From assembly GCF_000513475.1 (NCBI RefSeq), contig NC_023003.1, positions 434,001-498,000 on the forward strand: a stretch of DNA of 64,000 nucleotides. The letters run 5' to 3'. This document shows, in pieces, positions 46,501 to 55,521 of this stretch. Source of the DNA: Candidatus Babela massiliensis (GTDB taxonomy: Bacteria > Babelota > Babeliae > Babelales > Babelaceae). Within the stretch, counting starts at the first letter, position 1. Each line of letters begins with the position of its first letter. Below the pieces are notes generated by a model, which worked only from the letters and a program-made list of their open reading frames with translations, did no database searches and was not told where the DNA came from. Both the position numbers and the translations under genes were made by a program.

Positions 46501-47565
46501 TCTACCAGAATAATCAACACGCTTACCAAGTAAATTTTGTCTAAATCTACCTTGTTTACCTCTTAACATCTCGCTAAGAGATTTTAATTGTCGGCGATTA
46601 GGTCCCCTTACAGGTTGACCACGACGTCCATTATCTATAAGAGCATCAACTGACTCTTGAAGCATACGCTTTTCGTTTTTAATAATTACTGAAGGCGCTT
46701 CAATTTCAATTAATCTTTGTAATCTAATATTTCTATTGATTACACGTCTATATAGTTCATTTAAATCAGAACTTGCAAATCTACCGCCTTCTAAAGGTAC
46801 TAATGGTCTTAAATCAGGAGGTAGAACTGGCAGCACACTTAAGATCATCCATTCTGGTCTTAAATTCCCTTGAATTAGATTAGAAAAAACTTTAATTCTT
46901 CGCATCATTTTATGTCTTACTGCTACAGAAGTTGTTTTTTCATATTCTATTTGAAGAGCTTTAACTACATCATGAAGATCCATATCGCTTAAAGCGTCTT
47001 TAATAGCTTTAGCTCCAGTCTCTGCTACAAAATCATGATCATCAGGACGTATATCTAAATAATTTTCATAGTCTACTGAACTTAGTAAAGTCTTAACTGG
47101 ATAAGGAGATCGTCCTTGCTTAATGACTAAATAAGCATCAAAGTAAATAACACGCTCAAGGTCCTTAATAGACATATCCATAATTAAACTTAAATAACTA
47201 GGAATACCTTTTAAATACCATATATGAGAAACAGGAGCAACTAATTCAATATGTCCCATACGTTCTCTTCTGACTCGTGATTGAATTACTTCAACACCAC
47301 ATTTTTCACAAGTAATACCTCTATGCTTCATGCGTTTATATTTACCGCAATTACATTCCCAGTCTTTTACAGGTCCAAATATTCTTGCACAGAAAAGCCC
47401 GTCTCTTTCAGGCTTTAATGTACGATAATTTATAGTTTCTATTTTCTTAACTTCACCATATGAAAGTGAACGTATCTTTTCAGGAGAAGCAAGACCTATT
47501 TTAATAGAATTAAATTGTGTAGTATTAATATATTCTCTAAAACGTTCAAGTAAGCGATTACTCAC
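43501..47565 (-). CDS. rpoC: DNA-directed RNA polymerase subunit beta'
   Basis: 1354 aa from the GTG at 47565 ([12 protein letters not shown]), with AAGGAGG six bases upstream. An earlier GTG at 47583 is open but lies on top of the ribosome-binding site. The N-terminal zinc ribbon [20 protein letters not shown] is present. The catalytic NADFDGD motif, the bridge-helix and trigger-loop regions ([40 protein letters not shown]) and the second zinc site ([13 protein letters not shown]) follow. The start overlaps the rpoB stop by eight bases, giving translational coupling. Confidence 0.98.
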   Translation of the reverse strand: [1354 protein letters not shown]

Positions 47566-50500
47566 TGACTTCCTCCTTGCCACTCTTAAATAAATCTATA
47601 CGAAGACCAAGACTTTGAAGCTCTTTAATTAAAACATTAAACGATTCTGGAAGACCCGGTTCTGGAACTTCATCATTTCTGACTAAAGCTTCATATACTT
47701 TATGACGACCTATAATATCATCTGATTTATAAGTAAGCATTTCCTGTAAAGCATAAGATGCCCCATGAGCCTCAAGAGCCCATACTTCCATTTCTCCAAA
47801 TCTTTGACCACCTAATTGTGCTTTACCACCAAGAGGTTGTTGAGTAACAAGAGAATATGGTCCTACAGAACGAGCATGTAACTTATCATCAACCATATGA
47901 TTTAGTTTCATCATATATATAGAACCTACAGTTACAGGCTGATCAAAATAATCACCAGTTCTACCATCTTTCAGTCTAAATGTACCTGTTTCAGGTAAAT
48001 TTAAACCTTTTAAGATAGGCTTAATATCATGATTAAAATTAGCACTATCAAAAATAGGTGTTTCAAATAAAACTCCTGACTTTGATGTTTTTTGAGCTAA
48101 ATCTTCAAGACCTTCTTTCCCGTACTTATCTTCATAATCTTTAATTAATTCTTCACCATAAGAATTTTTTAATAGCTTTAAAGTTTGATTCCAAGCATTA
48201 GTATTTAATAATTTACTAACTTCTTCACCAATTTTTCTACCAGAAAAACTTAATATAGTTTCAAGTATCTGACCAACGTTCATACGAGATGGTACACCTA
48301 CTGGATTCAATACTATATCTACTGGAGTTCCATCTTCCATATGAGGCATATCTTCACGAGGAACAATTATAGATACAACACCTTTATTACCATGACGTCC
48401 TGCCATTTTATCACCAACTGCTACTGGTCTTTTCATGGCTATATAAACTTTAACCATCTTTATAACACCTGATGGAAGAACATCACCTTTTCTTAATCTG
48501 TTAATTCTTTCTTCCTTCAATCCCATTAAAATTCTAATTTGATTTTCAAAAGAAGATTTAATATAGGCTATTTCATCGTTTATAGCTTTATCATCGGCTT
48601 TTAATGTCCAGAGCTCTTTAAGCGGTAATTCACTTAATTTGCTTTCAATATACTTATTATCAGATAATAAGTTTTTAGGTGCTTTGGCAAAAGCAATTTC
48701 ATCTGAAAGTAGAGATATAGTCTTTTGTATTACCATCTTTTCTAAAGTGGCCACATGCATATTATTATCAGACTCTAATTTAGCAGTTTCTTGAGCAACT
48801 ACTTCTTTATAACGTCTATCTTTACGCATACCACTTCTTGAGAAGACTTTAACATCTATTACACTTCCTTCTACTCCCGGTGGGACTCTTAAGGAAGTAT
48901 CTCTAACTTCTCTTGCTTTTTCACCAAATATCGCTCTTAATAGTTTTTCCTCAGGAGAATATTGAATATCCCCTTTAAGCGTAACTTTTCCTACTAAAAT
49001 ATCTCCCGGTTTTACACGAGTTCCAACTCTTACAATACCATCTTCATCAAGACCCTCTAAAGCTGCTTCGCTAACATTAGGAATATCTCTTGTAATTTCT
49101 TCAGGTCCTAATTTAGTATCACGTGCATCCACTATATACTCATCTATATGAACGGACGTCAAAGTATCATCAGCCACTAATCTTTTATTTAAAATAATAG
49201 CATCTTCAAAGTTATAACCATGCCAAGGCATAAAAGCTACTAATAAATTAGCACCTAATGCTAATTCACCATCAGAAATAGAACTACCATTAGTTAAAAT
49301 ATCATTTTCTTTAACGATATCTCCTTGAGTTACTATAGGAGTTTGATGTATCCACGTACTATAACTAGATCTTTGGAATTTCTTTAAATAATAAGTATCA
49401 ACACCCTGAGATATCCAATCATCAATATTTTTAAATGAATCTTGATTAGCTCTAATTACTATCTTATCTGCTGAGACATATTCAACCACTCCAGGACGCT
49501 TTGCAAGAATTACAGAACCCGAAGATCTAGCAATTTCAGGCTCCATGCCTGTAGCTACTATAGGAGCTTGTACTTTAATTAAAGGAACAGCTTGACGTTG
49601 CATGTTTGCTCCCATTAAAGCACGTGTAGCATCATCATGTTCTAAAAACGGTATTAAAGCTGTTGAGACCGATACTAACTGTTTAGGAGATAAATCTACG
49701 TAATTAATTTTATTCTTATCTACGTATAAAAAATTACCCTCATGACGAGCAAAAACATAATCTCCTTTTAAAATTTTAGTCTCTACATCAACAGAATTAG
49801 ATTCTGCTATATATTTATCACTTTCCTCAAATGCATCTAAAAATACTACATCATCAAGCATCTTACCATCTTTTACTGGTCTATATGCAGTTTCTATAAA
49901 TCCTAGATCATTTACAAAAGCATAAGTAGATAAAGAAGAAATTAAACCAACAGTTTGGCCTTCAGGAGTTTCTATAGGACAAATACGACCATAATGCGAG
50001 TTATGAACATCTCGAACTTCAAAAGTAGCTCTATCTTTCATTACACCGCCGGGCCCTAAAGCTGACAACCTTCGCTTATGAGCTATTTCTGCCAATGGAT
50101 TAGTTTGATCCATAAATTGAGATAGTTGACCAGTTCCGAAAAATTCTCTAAGTACAGCATTTAAAGGTTTAACATTTAAAAAGTCTTGAGGCATTAAAGC
50201 AGCATGAACTTCTTGAATTCTAAATCTTTCTCTAACGATCTTTTCTACTTTTAGTAAGCCGGTATATATTTGATTATTAAGCAATTCACCTACTAATCTA
50301 ACACGCCTATTTCCTAAATGATCTATATCATCTAGCTCACCTTCGCCGCGTTCTCTTAAATTTACCAAGTATCTAATAGTGGCAATAATATCATCTAAAG
50401 TTAATGCTAAAATTTCTTCATTAACAGAAATATTTAACTTTCTGTTTAATCTTATTCTTCCTACTTTAGTTAAATCATAAAGACGATTATCGAAAAATAA

Positions 50501-51886
50501 AGCTCTTAAACGATCTTTAATTTCCTTTAAAGAAGAGCTATCTCCAGGCCAAATCTTAGTATGAACTTCTCTTAAAGCATCTTCTTCTGTATAACATTTG
50601 TCTTGAGCAAGAGTAAGTGCTATAGTAGGTTGTAAAACATAACCAGAAGATTTAATTAAATTAAATTGTAATTTATCAAAATTTTTTAATAAATCATAAT
50701 GCTCTTCTGCAAAGATAGCGCCTTGCTCTACAATAAATTCTCCTGTTTGAGGATTTATTACATCAGAAGCAAAAACTCTATTAAGTAGATTAGATTTACG
50801 TAAGACGATTCTGTTTACATCTTGTCTTAAAAGCAAAGCTATTGTATCTTTAGTAAGCCTTTTACCAACAAAATTATCCTCATCTTTAAGATAAGGCAAC
50901 ATTCCTTTTTCAATACGTAATCCTAAAAGGCTATCATTAATAATTTGATAGAACTCACCATTTTCAAAATAAATAGTATCAAATTGATAAAATAAAGAAA
51001 TAATTTCTTCTCTTGCCACCCCTAAAGCTTGAAGCAATGTTGTTGCCAACATTTTCTTCTTCTTATCGATTCTAACGTTTAAAAAATCGTTATTATCATA
51101 TTCAAAGTCAATCCAGGAACCTCTCATTGGTATCAAACGAGCTAAATAATATGGTTTTGACCTTAATTCTTTAACTTTTTTACTTTGAGAAAATACAACA
51201 CCTGGTGACCGATGTAATTGACTAACTATTACTCTGTCAATACCATTTATTAAAAAAGTACCTAAATTACCTAATTTAAATTGCCCATCCTGTTCATAAA
51301 GATCAGCCATAACAGGCACATCAGCAAAGAATATATCTTGCTCTTTAATATCTCTAAGTAATTTATTATTATCTTGATCAACATCCCATGCTACTAATTG
51401 CATCTTAACCTTTAAAGGCATCGCAAATGTTTGACCACTTGAACGACATTCTTCTAAGGTCATTGGAAGTTGAACAGTCACTCGAGATAAGCAGTTAGGA
51501 CAAGTTCTATAACGAGCAGTATTTTTGTGGCAAAAATTACACTCTAGATGTTCATTTAAACGTGAGCAATCAGATTTATCACAATTTAAACAATTCCAAG
51601 TATATCTATTTATAATACCAGTCAATTTACCACAAGTACAAGCCCAATTACCCAATTCATAACTTACATACTCAAGCGACATTTTATTGTCATAATCGAT
51701 TGGAAATATATCCTTAAAAACTTTTTCCAACCCCATTAATTTACGTTCTGATGGCAAATAATCTAATTGAATAAAATCATTAAAAGAACGAGATTGAATC
51801 TCAATCAAATTAGGAACTGAAACTATATCTTTAATTTTTCCAAAAGATCGACGTACAGGTTCATTACCTTTACGTAGGTTAGACAT
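47558..51886 (-). CDS. rpoB: DNA-directed RNA polymerase subunit beta with a cysteine-rich insertion
   Basis: 1442 aa, longer than the common 1150-1350. Conserved regions include FFGTGQLSQFMDQTNPLAEI and HKRRLSALGPGGVMKDRATF (rifampicin region), GRICPIETPEGQTVGLISSL, MPWHGYNFEDAIILNKRLVA and GGQRFGEMEVWALEAHGASY. Between LEYVSYELG (about residue 79) and the normal continuation EECRSSGQTFAMPLKVK (about 146) is an insertion of about 60 residues. It has cysteines at 83, 85, 99, 102, 107, 116, 119, 129 and 132, arranged mostly as CxC or CxxC pairs. This looks like one or two zinc ribbons. A hairpin lies upstream, between rplL and rpoB. Confidence 0.97.
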   Translation of the reverse strand: MSNLRKGNEPVRRSFGKIKDIVSVPNLIEIQSRSFNDFIQLDYLPSERKLMGLEKVFKDIFPIDYDNKMSLEYVSYELGNWACTCGKLTGIINRYTWNCLNCDKSDCSRLNEHLECNFCHKNTARYRTCPNCLSRVTVQLPMTLEECRSSGQTFAMPLKVKMQLVAWDVDQDNNKLLRDIKEQDIFFADVPVMADLYEQDGQFKLGNLGTFLINGIDRVIVSQLHRSPGVVFSQSKKVKELRSKPYYLARLIPMRGSWIDFEYDNNDFLNVRIDKKKKMLATTLLQALGVAREEIISLFYQFDTIYFENGEFYQIINDSLLGLRIEKGMLPYLKDEDNFVGKRLTKDTIALLLRQDVNRIVLRKSNLLNRVFASDVINPQTGEFIVEQGAIFAEEHYDLLKNFDKLQFNLIKSSGYVLQPTIALTLAQDKCYTEEDALREVHTKIWPGDSSSLKEIKDRLRALFFDNRLYDLTKVGRIRLNRKLNISVNEEILALTLDDIIATIRYLVNLRERGEGELDDIDHLGNRRVRLVGELLNNQIYTGLLKVEKIVRERFRIQEVHAALMPQDFLNVKPLNAVLREFFGTGQLSQFMDQTNPLAEIAHKRRLSALGPGGVMKDRATFEVRDVHNSHYGRICPIETPEGQTVGLISSLSTYAFVNDLGFIETAYRPVKDGKMLDDVVFLDAFEESDKYIAESNSVDVETKILKGDYVFARHEGNFLYVDKNKINYVDLSPKQLVSVSTALIPFLEHDDATRALMGANMQRQAVPLIKVQAPIVATGMEPEIARSSGSVILAKRPGVVEYVSADKIVIRANQDSFKNIDDWISQGVDTYYLKKFQRSSYSTWIHQTPIVTQGDIVKENDILTNGSSISDGELALGANLLVAFMPWHGYNFEDAIILNKRLVADDTLTSVHIDEYIVDARDTKLGPEEITRDIPNVSEAALEGLDEDGIVRVGTRVKPGDILVGKVTLKGDIQYSPEEKLLRAIFGEKAREVRDTSLRVPPGVEGSVIDVKVFSRSGMRKDRRYKEVVAQETAKLESDNNMHVATLEKMVIQKTISLLSDEIAFAKAPKNLLSDNKYIESKLSELPLKELWTLKADDKAINDEIAYIKSSFENQIRILMGLKEERINRLRKGDVLPSGVIKMVKVYIAMKRPVAVGDKMAGRHGNKGVVSIIVPREDMPHMEDGTPVDIVLNPVGVPSRMNVGQILETILSFSGRKIGEEVSKLLNTNAWNQTLKLLKNSYGEELIKDYEDKYGKEGLEDLAQKTSKSGVLFETPIFDSANFNHDIKPILKGLNLPETGTFRLKDGRTGDYFDQPVTVGSIYMMKLNHMVDDKLHARSVGPYSLVTQQPLGGKAQLGGQRFGEMEVWALEAHGASYALQEMLTYKSDDIIGRHKVYEALVRNDEVPEPGLPESFNVLIKELQSLGLRIDLFKSGKEEVSE

Positions 51887-52062
51887 TAAGTTGCTCCTAA
51901 TAGCTAAAAATAAGTTAATTTTTACAAATCTAAGTTATATAAGTAAATATAAAAAATTTTAACTAGAGCAATTTATTTTTAATATAATTTTAATTTTATA
52001 TTGTACTTATATTTATATATATGTTAAATTGTTTTTTAATTCTGTAGAATTTTTGTCTAAAA

Positions 52063-52087
52063 AGGTACCCAAAAAAATTGGGTACCT
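52063..52087 (-). terminator. Attenuator or terminator between rplL and rpoB
   Basis: A perfect ten-base-pair stem, AGGTACCCAA against TTGGGTACCT with a five-base loop, followed on the minus strand by five T. It lies directly after rplL and about 180 bases before the rpoB start, as the partial terminator of this operon does in E. coli. Confidence 0.75.
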
Positions 52088-52100
52088 ATAAAGCAAAAAA

Positions 52101-52484
52101 TTATGATAATTTTACTTTTGCGCCAGCTGCTTCTAATGCTTCTTTCATCTTCATAGCATTTTCTTTAGAAACAGATTCTTCAAGAACAGTTGGAACTTCT
52201 TCAACAGCTTTTTTAGCTTCAGTTAAACCGATATTTTTTACAGATCTAAGAGCTTTAATTGTTTTGATCTTATCAGGACCACCTTCAACTAATTCTACTT
52301 TATATTCAGATTTTTCTTCAGCTTTTGCAGGTGCAGCTTCAGCAGATGCTGCAGGTGCTGCTACTGCCATAGGCATTGCAGCTGAAACTCCAAATTGTTC
52401 TTCAAGAGCCTTTACTAATTCAGCAAGCTCAAGAACAGTTAATTTACCGATTTCACTAACTAATTGTTCAGTTTTTAATGCCAT
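52101..52484 (-). CDS. rplL: 50S ribosomal protein L7/L12
   Basis: 127 aa. The N-terminal dimerisation helix region KLTVLELAELVKALEEQFGV is followed by an Ala-rich hinge and the C-terminal domain EYKVELVEGGPDKIKTIKAL, RSVKNIGLTEAKKAVEEVP. It forms the stalk that recruits translation factors. It is preceded by GGAG and follows rplJ. Base use is less AT-rich than most of the window, as expected for a highly expressed Ala-rich protein. Confidence 0.98.
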   Translation of the reverse strand: MALKTEQLVSEIGKLTVLELAELVKALEEQFGVSAAMPMAVAAPAASAEAAPAKAEEKSEYKVELVEGGPDKIKTIKALRSVKNIGLTEAKKAVEEVPTVLEESVSKENAMKMKEALEAAGAKVKLS

Positions 52485-52537
52485 AATATCTCCAAATATT
52501 TATTAATATTTAATCTTTTTAATTTTATTATTAATTT

Positions 52538-53059
52538 TTATTCTTCTTGCTTTTCAGCTATTTGTTTAAGAGCAAACAATAATTTTAATATAGTTTGATT
52601 TAAAACAGTTGCCAGACCAGTTATAGGAGCTTGAATTGTACCAATAACTTGAGCACGTAAAACATCTTTAGAAGGTAATGAAGCCAAGAATTCTATTTGA
52701 GGCTTATTTATTACCTTATTATCGATAGTTCCTGCAACTAAAGTCAAATTTTTATTTTCCTTTGAAGCCTTAGAAATAATTTTAGCTATTTCAGACGCAT
52801 TATCCTTTGCAAATACAACAGCAATTTGCTGCTTAAAGTAAGGCGCTATATCTATTGCTAAATTTAAATCTTGAGTAGCTCTTTTAAGTAAAGTATTTTT
52901 TGCAACTTTCAGCTTTGCGCCTTCTGCTCTTAAACTTTTTCTAAGTTGCTGAACAGAATCAACAGTTAAACCTTGCATACCAACAATAAAAGAAGAATTA
53001 CTATCTTCAAATTCATTTTTTATATGATCAATTATTAATTGCTTCTCTTGACGATTCAT
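52538..53059 (-). CDS. rplJ: 50S ribosomal protein L10
   Basis: 173 aa from the ATG at 53059 (MNRQEKQLIIDHIK), preceded by AAAGG at six bases. A TTG at 53077 is open but overlaps the rplA stop. It shows DSNSSFIVGMQGLTVDSVQQ, LRKSLRAEGAKLKVAKNTLL and SLPSKDVLRAQVIGTIQAPI. L10 anchors the L7/L12 dimers and represses this operon in other bacteria. Confidence 0.97.
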   Translation of the reverse strand: MNRQEKQLIIDHIKNEFEDSNSSFIVGMQGLTVDSVQQLRKSLRAEGAKLKVAKNTLLKRATQDLNLAIDIAPYFKQQIAVVFAKDNASEIAKIISKASKENKNLTLVAGTIDNKVINKPQIEFLASLPSKDVLRAQVIGTIQAPITGLATVLNQTILKLLFALKQIAEKQEE

Positions 53060-53073
53060 AGATAACCTTTCGA

Positions 53074-53763
53074 TCAAGATAATTCATCTGGATTGAGACG
53101 AATACCCACACCCATTGTAGATGATAATGTTATCTTTTTTATAAATTTGCCTTTAGCTGAAGCCGGTTTAGCTGCAACAAGTGCTTTAAAAAATGTCTTA
53201 AGATTTTCAAGTAAATTTTGATTATCAAAAGATACTTTACCTATTGTAAAGTGAACAATAGCACTTTTATCATTTTTAAAGAACAAACGGCCTTTCTTTA
53301 GATCAGAAACAACTTTTGCTACATCAAAAGTAACAGTACCGTTTTTTTTACTAGGCACTAATCCACGAGGCCCTAATATTTTAGCAACTTTACCAACAAG
53401 ACCCATAAGATCTGGTGTAGCTACAGCAAAATTAAAATCCAGCCAACCGCCTTCGATTTTTTCTATTAAATCTTCAGCGCCAACATAATCAGCACCAGCT
53501 TTAGTAGCTTGATCTGCATATTCACCTTTTGCAAAAACAGCAATCTTAACTGTTCTTCCAATACCATGAGGCAAAGTAACCGCTCCTCTTAAAGCTTGAT
53601 CACCTTTAGTTGGATCAATACCAACATTAATATCAACGTCTACGGACTCATCAAATTTAGCAAATGATAATTCTTTAACTTTTTTTATACCTTCTGAAAA
53701 GGAATATTGAACAGTTTCAACGCCTTTTCTTGCTTGTAGGTATTTTTTTCCATGATTTGACAT
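53074..53763 (-). CDS. rplA: 50S ribosomal protein L1
   Basis: 229 aa. It shows FDESVDVDINVGIDPTKGDQ, RGAVTLPHGIGRTVKIAVFA, MGLVGKVAKILGPRGLVPSK and the C-terminal LSSTMGVGIRLNPDE. L1 forms the mobile stalk at the E site. It ends with a TGA codon. It lies between rplK and rplJ. Confidence 0.98.
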   Translation of the reverse strand: MSNHGKKYLQARKGVETVQYSFSEGIKKVKELSFAKFDESVDVDINVGIDPTKGDQALRGAVTLPHGIGRTVKIAVFAKGEYADQATKAGADYVGAEDLIEKIEGGWLDFNFAVATPDLMGLVGKVAKILGPRGLVPSKKNGTVTFDVAKVVSDLKKGRLFFKNDKSAIVHFTIGKVSFDNQNLLENLKTFFKALVAAKPASAKGKFIKKITLSSTMGVGIRLNPDELS

Positions 53764-53777
53764 AAAAATCAGCCCCC

Positions 53778-54203
53778 TTATTCTACTACTTCTATGCCCA
53801 TACTACGAGCACTACCTGCAATTATTTTTTCAGCTTGTTCTAAATCAGCAGCATTCAGGTCAGGCATTTTTATTTTTGCAATTTCTTGAATATCTTTTCT
53901 TGAAATTCTACCAACCTTATTGACATTAGGCTTTGAAGAACCTGTTGTCAAATTAATCTTCTTCTTTATTAACTCGGAAGTCGGTGGGGTCTTAACAGTA
54001 AAATCAAAAGTTTTATCTTTGTAAACATTAATTAAGACAGGAACCGTTTGTCCTTTTTTATCAGCAGTTCTTGCATTAAACTGTTTACAAAACTCCATAA
54101 TGTTAATCCCTTGTTGGCCTAAAGCGGCCCCCACTGGCGGCGCCGGTGTTGCGGCTCCTCCCGGTATCTGTAAGCGAAGTCTCGCTTTTACTTCTTTTGC
54201 CAT
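53778..54203 (-). CDS. rplK: 50S ribosomal protein L11
   Basis: 141 aa. The N-terminal proline-rich block [20 protein letters not shown] and the C-terminal RNA-binding domain ([40 protein letters not shown]) are clear. L11 forms the GTPase-associated centre. It lies 12 bases after nusG. Confidence 0.98.
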   Translation of the reverse strand: MAKEVKARLRLQIPGGAATPAPPVGAALGQQGINIMEFCKQFNARTADKKGQTVPVLINVYKDKTFDFTVKTPPTSELIKKKINLTTGSSKPNVNKVGRISRKDIQEIAKIKMPDLNAADLEQAEKIIAGSARSMGIEVVE

Positions 54204-54215
54204 AAGTGTTATTCC

Positions 54216-54725
54216 TTATTGTTTAACCTGTTCAAAGTTTAACTCTACCGGTGTCATTCTACCGAAAATACTTACCATAATAGTAAGTTTTTCACTTTCT
54301 TCATCTATATGTTCTATGATACCCATAAATCCAGCAAAAGGACCTTCTTTTATTTCAACTTCTTTGCCCAATTCAAATCTATGACTTTCTCCTGAAACAA
54401 GAACATCTCCTCGCATTTGAGCAGCTATGCGTTCAACCTCTTTTTTAGAAAGAGGAGCATTAAGAAGCTTTAAAACACGTGGAGTGCTACTAACAAGACG
54501 ATTAGCCTCAGGTACAGCTTCCATTTCAACAAGCATGTATCCTGGGAAAAGTTGTTGATCTTTTAGAGGATCAGAGGTATCAAAAAACTGTTTTACTTTA
54601 GCAGAGGGAATTAAGATATCGCCAAAATATTCTTGCAATCCTTTTTCCTCTATACTTTTTTCTATATCTGCTTTTATAATACCTTCGTATCCAGCAAATA
54701 CCTGGATAACATACCATTTTTTCAT
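54216..54725 (-). CDS. nusG: Transcription termination/antitermination protein NusG
   Basis: 169 aa. The NGN domain starts KKWYVIQVFAGYEGIIKADI and includes QLFPGYMLVEMEAVPEANRL. The KOW domain is EVEIKEGPFAGFMGIIEHID followed by MVSIFGRMTPVELNFEQV. It travels with RNA polymerase and links it to Rho or to the ribosome. It lies between secE and rplK. Confidence 0.97.
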   Translation of the reverse strand: MKKWYVIQVFAGYEGIIKADIEKSIEEKGLQEYFGDILIPSAKVKQFFDTSDPLKDQQLFPGYMLVEMEAVPEANRLVSSTPRVLKLLNAPLSKKEVERIAAQMRGDVLVSGESHRFELGKEVEIKEGPFAGFMGIIEHIDEESEKLTIMVSIFGRMTPVELNFEQVKQ

Positions 54726-54746
54726 TTAAACTAGCCTCACTGGGTG

Positions 54747-54947
54747 CTATTTTTTGATGTGGGTAAATATTTTATCATAAATAATAAAGATACTAGCCCT
54801 ATCGATTAAGCCAATATAAATTGTAAACAAGAAAACTAAAATAAGTGTTACAATAGTAGCACCTATAAATTCATTCCTCTTAGGCCATTCTACTCGAGAT
54901 AATTCAGTTTTTACCTCTTTAAGAAATTGAGCAACTTGTTTCATCAT
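54747..54947 (-). CDS. secE: Protein translocase subunit SecE
   Basis: 66 aa, the single-helix form. It shows VAQFLKEVKTELSRVEWPKR and one membrane helix (IGATIVTLILVFLFTIYIGL). It stabilises SecY. Two consecutive ATG codons (54947, 54944) may serve as start. It lies between tRNA-Trp and nusG, the conserved place. Confidence 0.95.
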   Translation of the reverse strand: MMKQVAQFLKEVKTELSRVEWPKRNEFIGATIVTLILVFLFTIYIGLIDRASIFIIYDKIFTHIKK

Positions 54948-54993
54948 ACCACCGTTATTTTAAATAACTCCCTTAAATTTTTTACGGAGCAAT

Positions 54994-55069
54994 TGGCAGG
55001 CCAGGAGGGATTTGAACCCCCAACCATCAGATTTGGAGTCTGCTGCTCTACCGTTAGAGCTACTGGCCT
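54994..55069 (-). tRNA. tRNA-Trp (CCA)
   Basis: Cloverleaf with acceptor AGGCCAG/CTGGCCT, anticodon loop CTCCAAA (anticodon CCA), T arm with GGTTCAAATCC, and encoded 3' CCA. It lies between rpmG and secE, as in many bacteria. Confidence 0.96.
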
Positions 55070-55086
55070 ATATACCGTTTTGAAAA

Positions 55087-55245
55087 CTATTTAGTTTCCT
55101 TATGACTTGTATGCTTGCGACAGCGAGAACAAAATTTACTCAAATTCAAAGATCCTGTTGCTCTTTTCTTAGCAAGAGATTGAGTATAATTTCTTTCTTT
55201 ACAAACTTCGCAACCCAAATGCGTAGTTACACGATTCTTTGCCAT
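55087..55245 (-). CDS. rpmG: 50S ribosomal protein L33
   Basis: 52 aa, from the ATG at 55245 to the TAG at 55087-55089. It starts MAKNRVTTHLGCEVCKERNY and ends SRCRKHTSHKETK. Zinc ligands are Cys12, Cys15, Cys39 and Cys42, so it is the zinc-binding form. It lies between tRNA-Thr and tRNA-Trp in front of secE, the common arrangement. Confidence 0.96.
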   Translation of the reverse strand: MAKNRVTTHLGCEVCKERNYTQSLAKKRATGSLNLSKFCSRCRKHTSHKETK

Positions 55246-55287
55246 AAATACCTACACTTTAACTTTAAAAAGCAATTTTTAGACTAT

Positions 55288-55364
55288 TGGAGCCCACAAC
55301 CGGATTTGAACCGGTGACCTCTCCCTTACCAAGGAAGTGCTCTAACCAACTGAGCTACGTGGGC
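55288..55364 (-). tRNA. tRNA-Thr (GGT)
   Basis: Cloverleaf with acceptor GCCCACG/TGTGGGC, anticodon loop TTGGTAA (anticodon GGT), T loop TTCAAAT and encoded CCA. Last of four tRNA genes on the minus strand before rpmG. Confidence 0.95.
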
Positions 55365-55521
55365 AATGGGTATAGCTACATTTTTACAGCTTTACTTACT
55401 ATATAAAATAGTATATAGAATTTTTTTTTTATTGCAACAAAAAAACTAGATTCAAATAGTTAGAATCTAATTTTCAAATTAAAATAAAAGCAAGCAAAAT
55501 AAAAATATAAAATTTATTAAT

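Noticed and set aside
52078-52506. A 142-codon plus-strand frame rich in Ala and Ser.
   Set aside because: It is the complement of rplL, whose skewed codon use leaves the opposite strand open.
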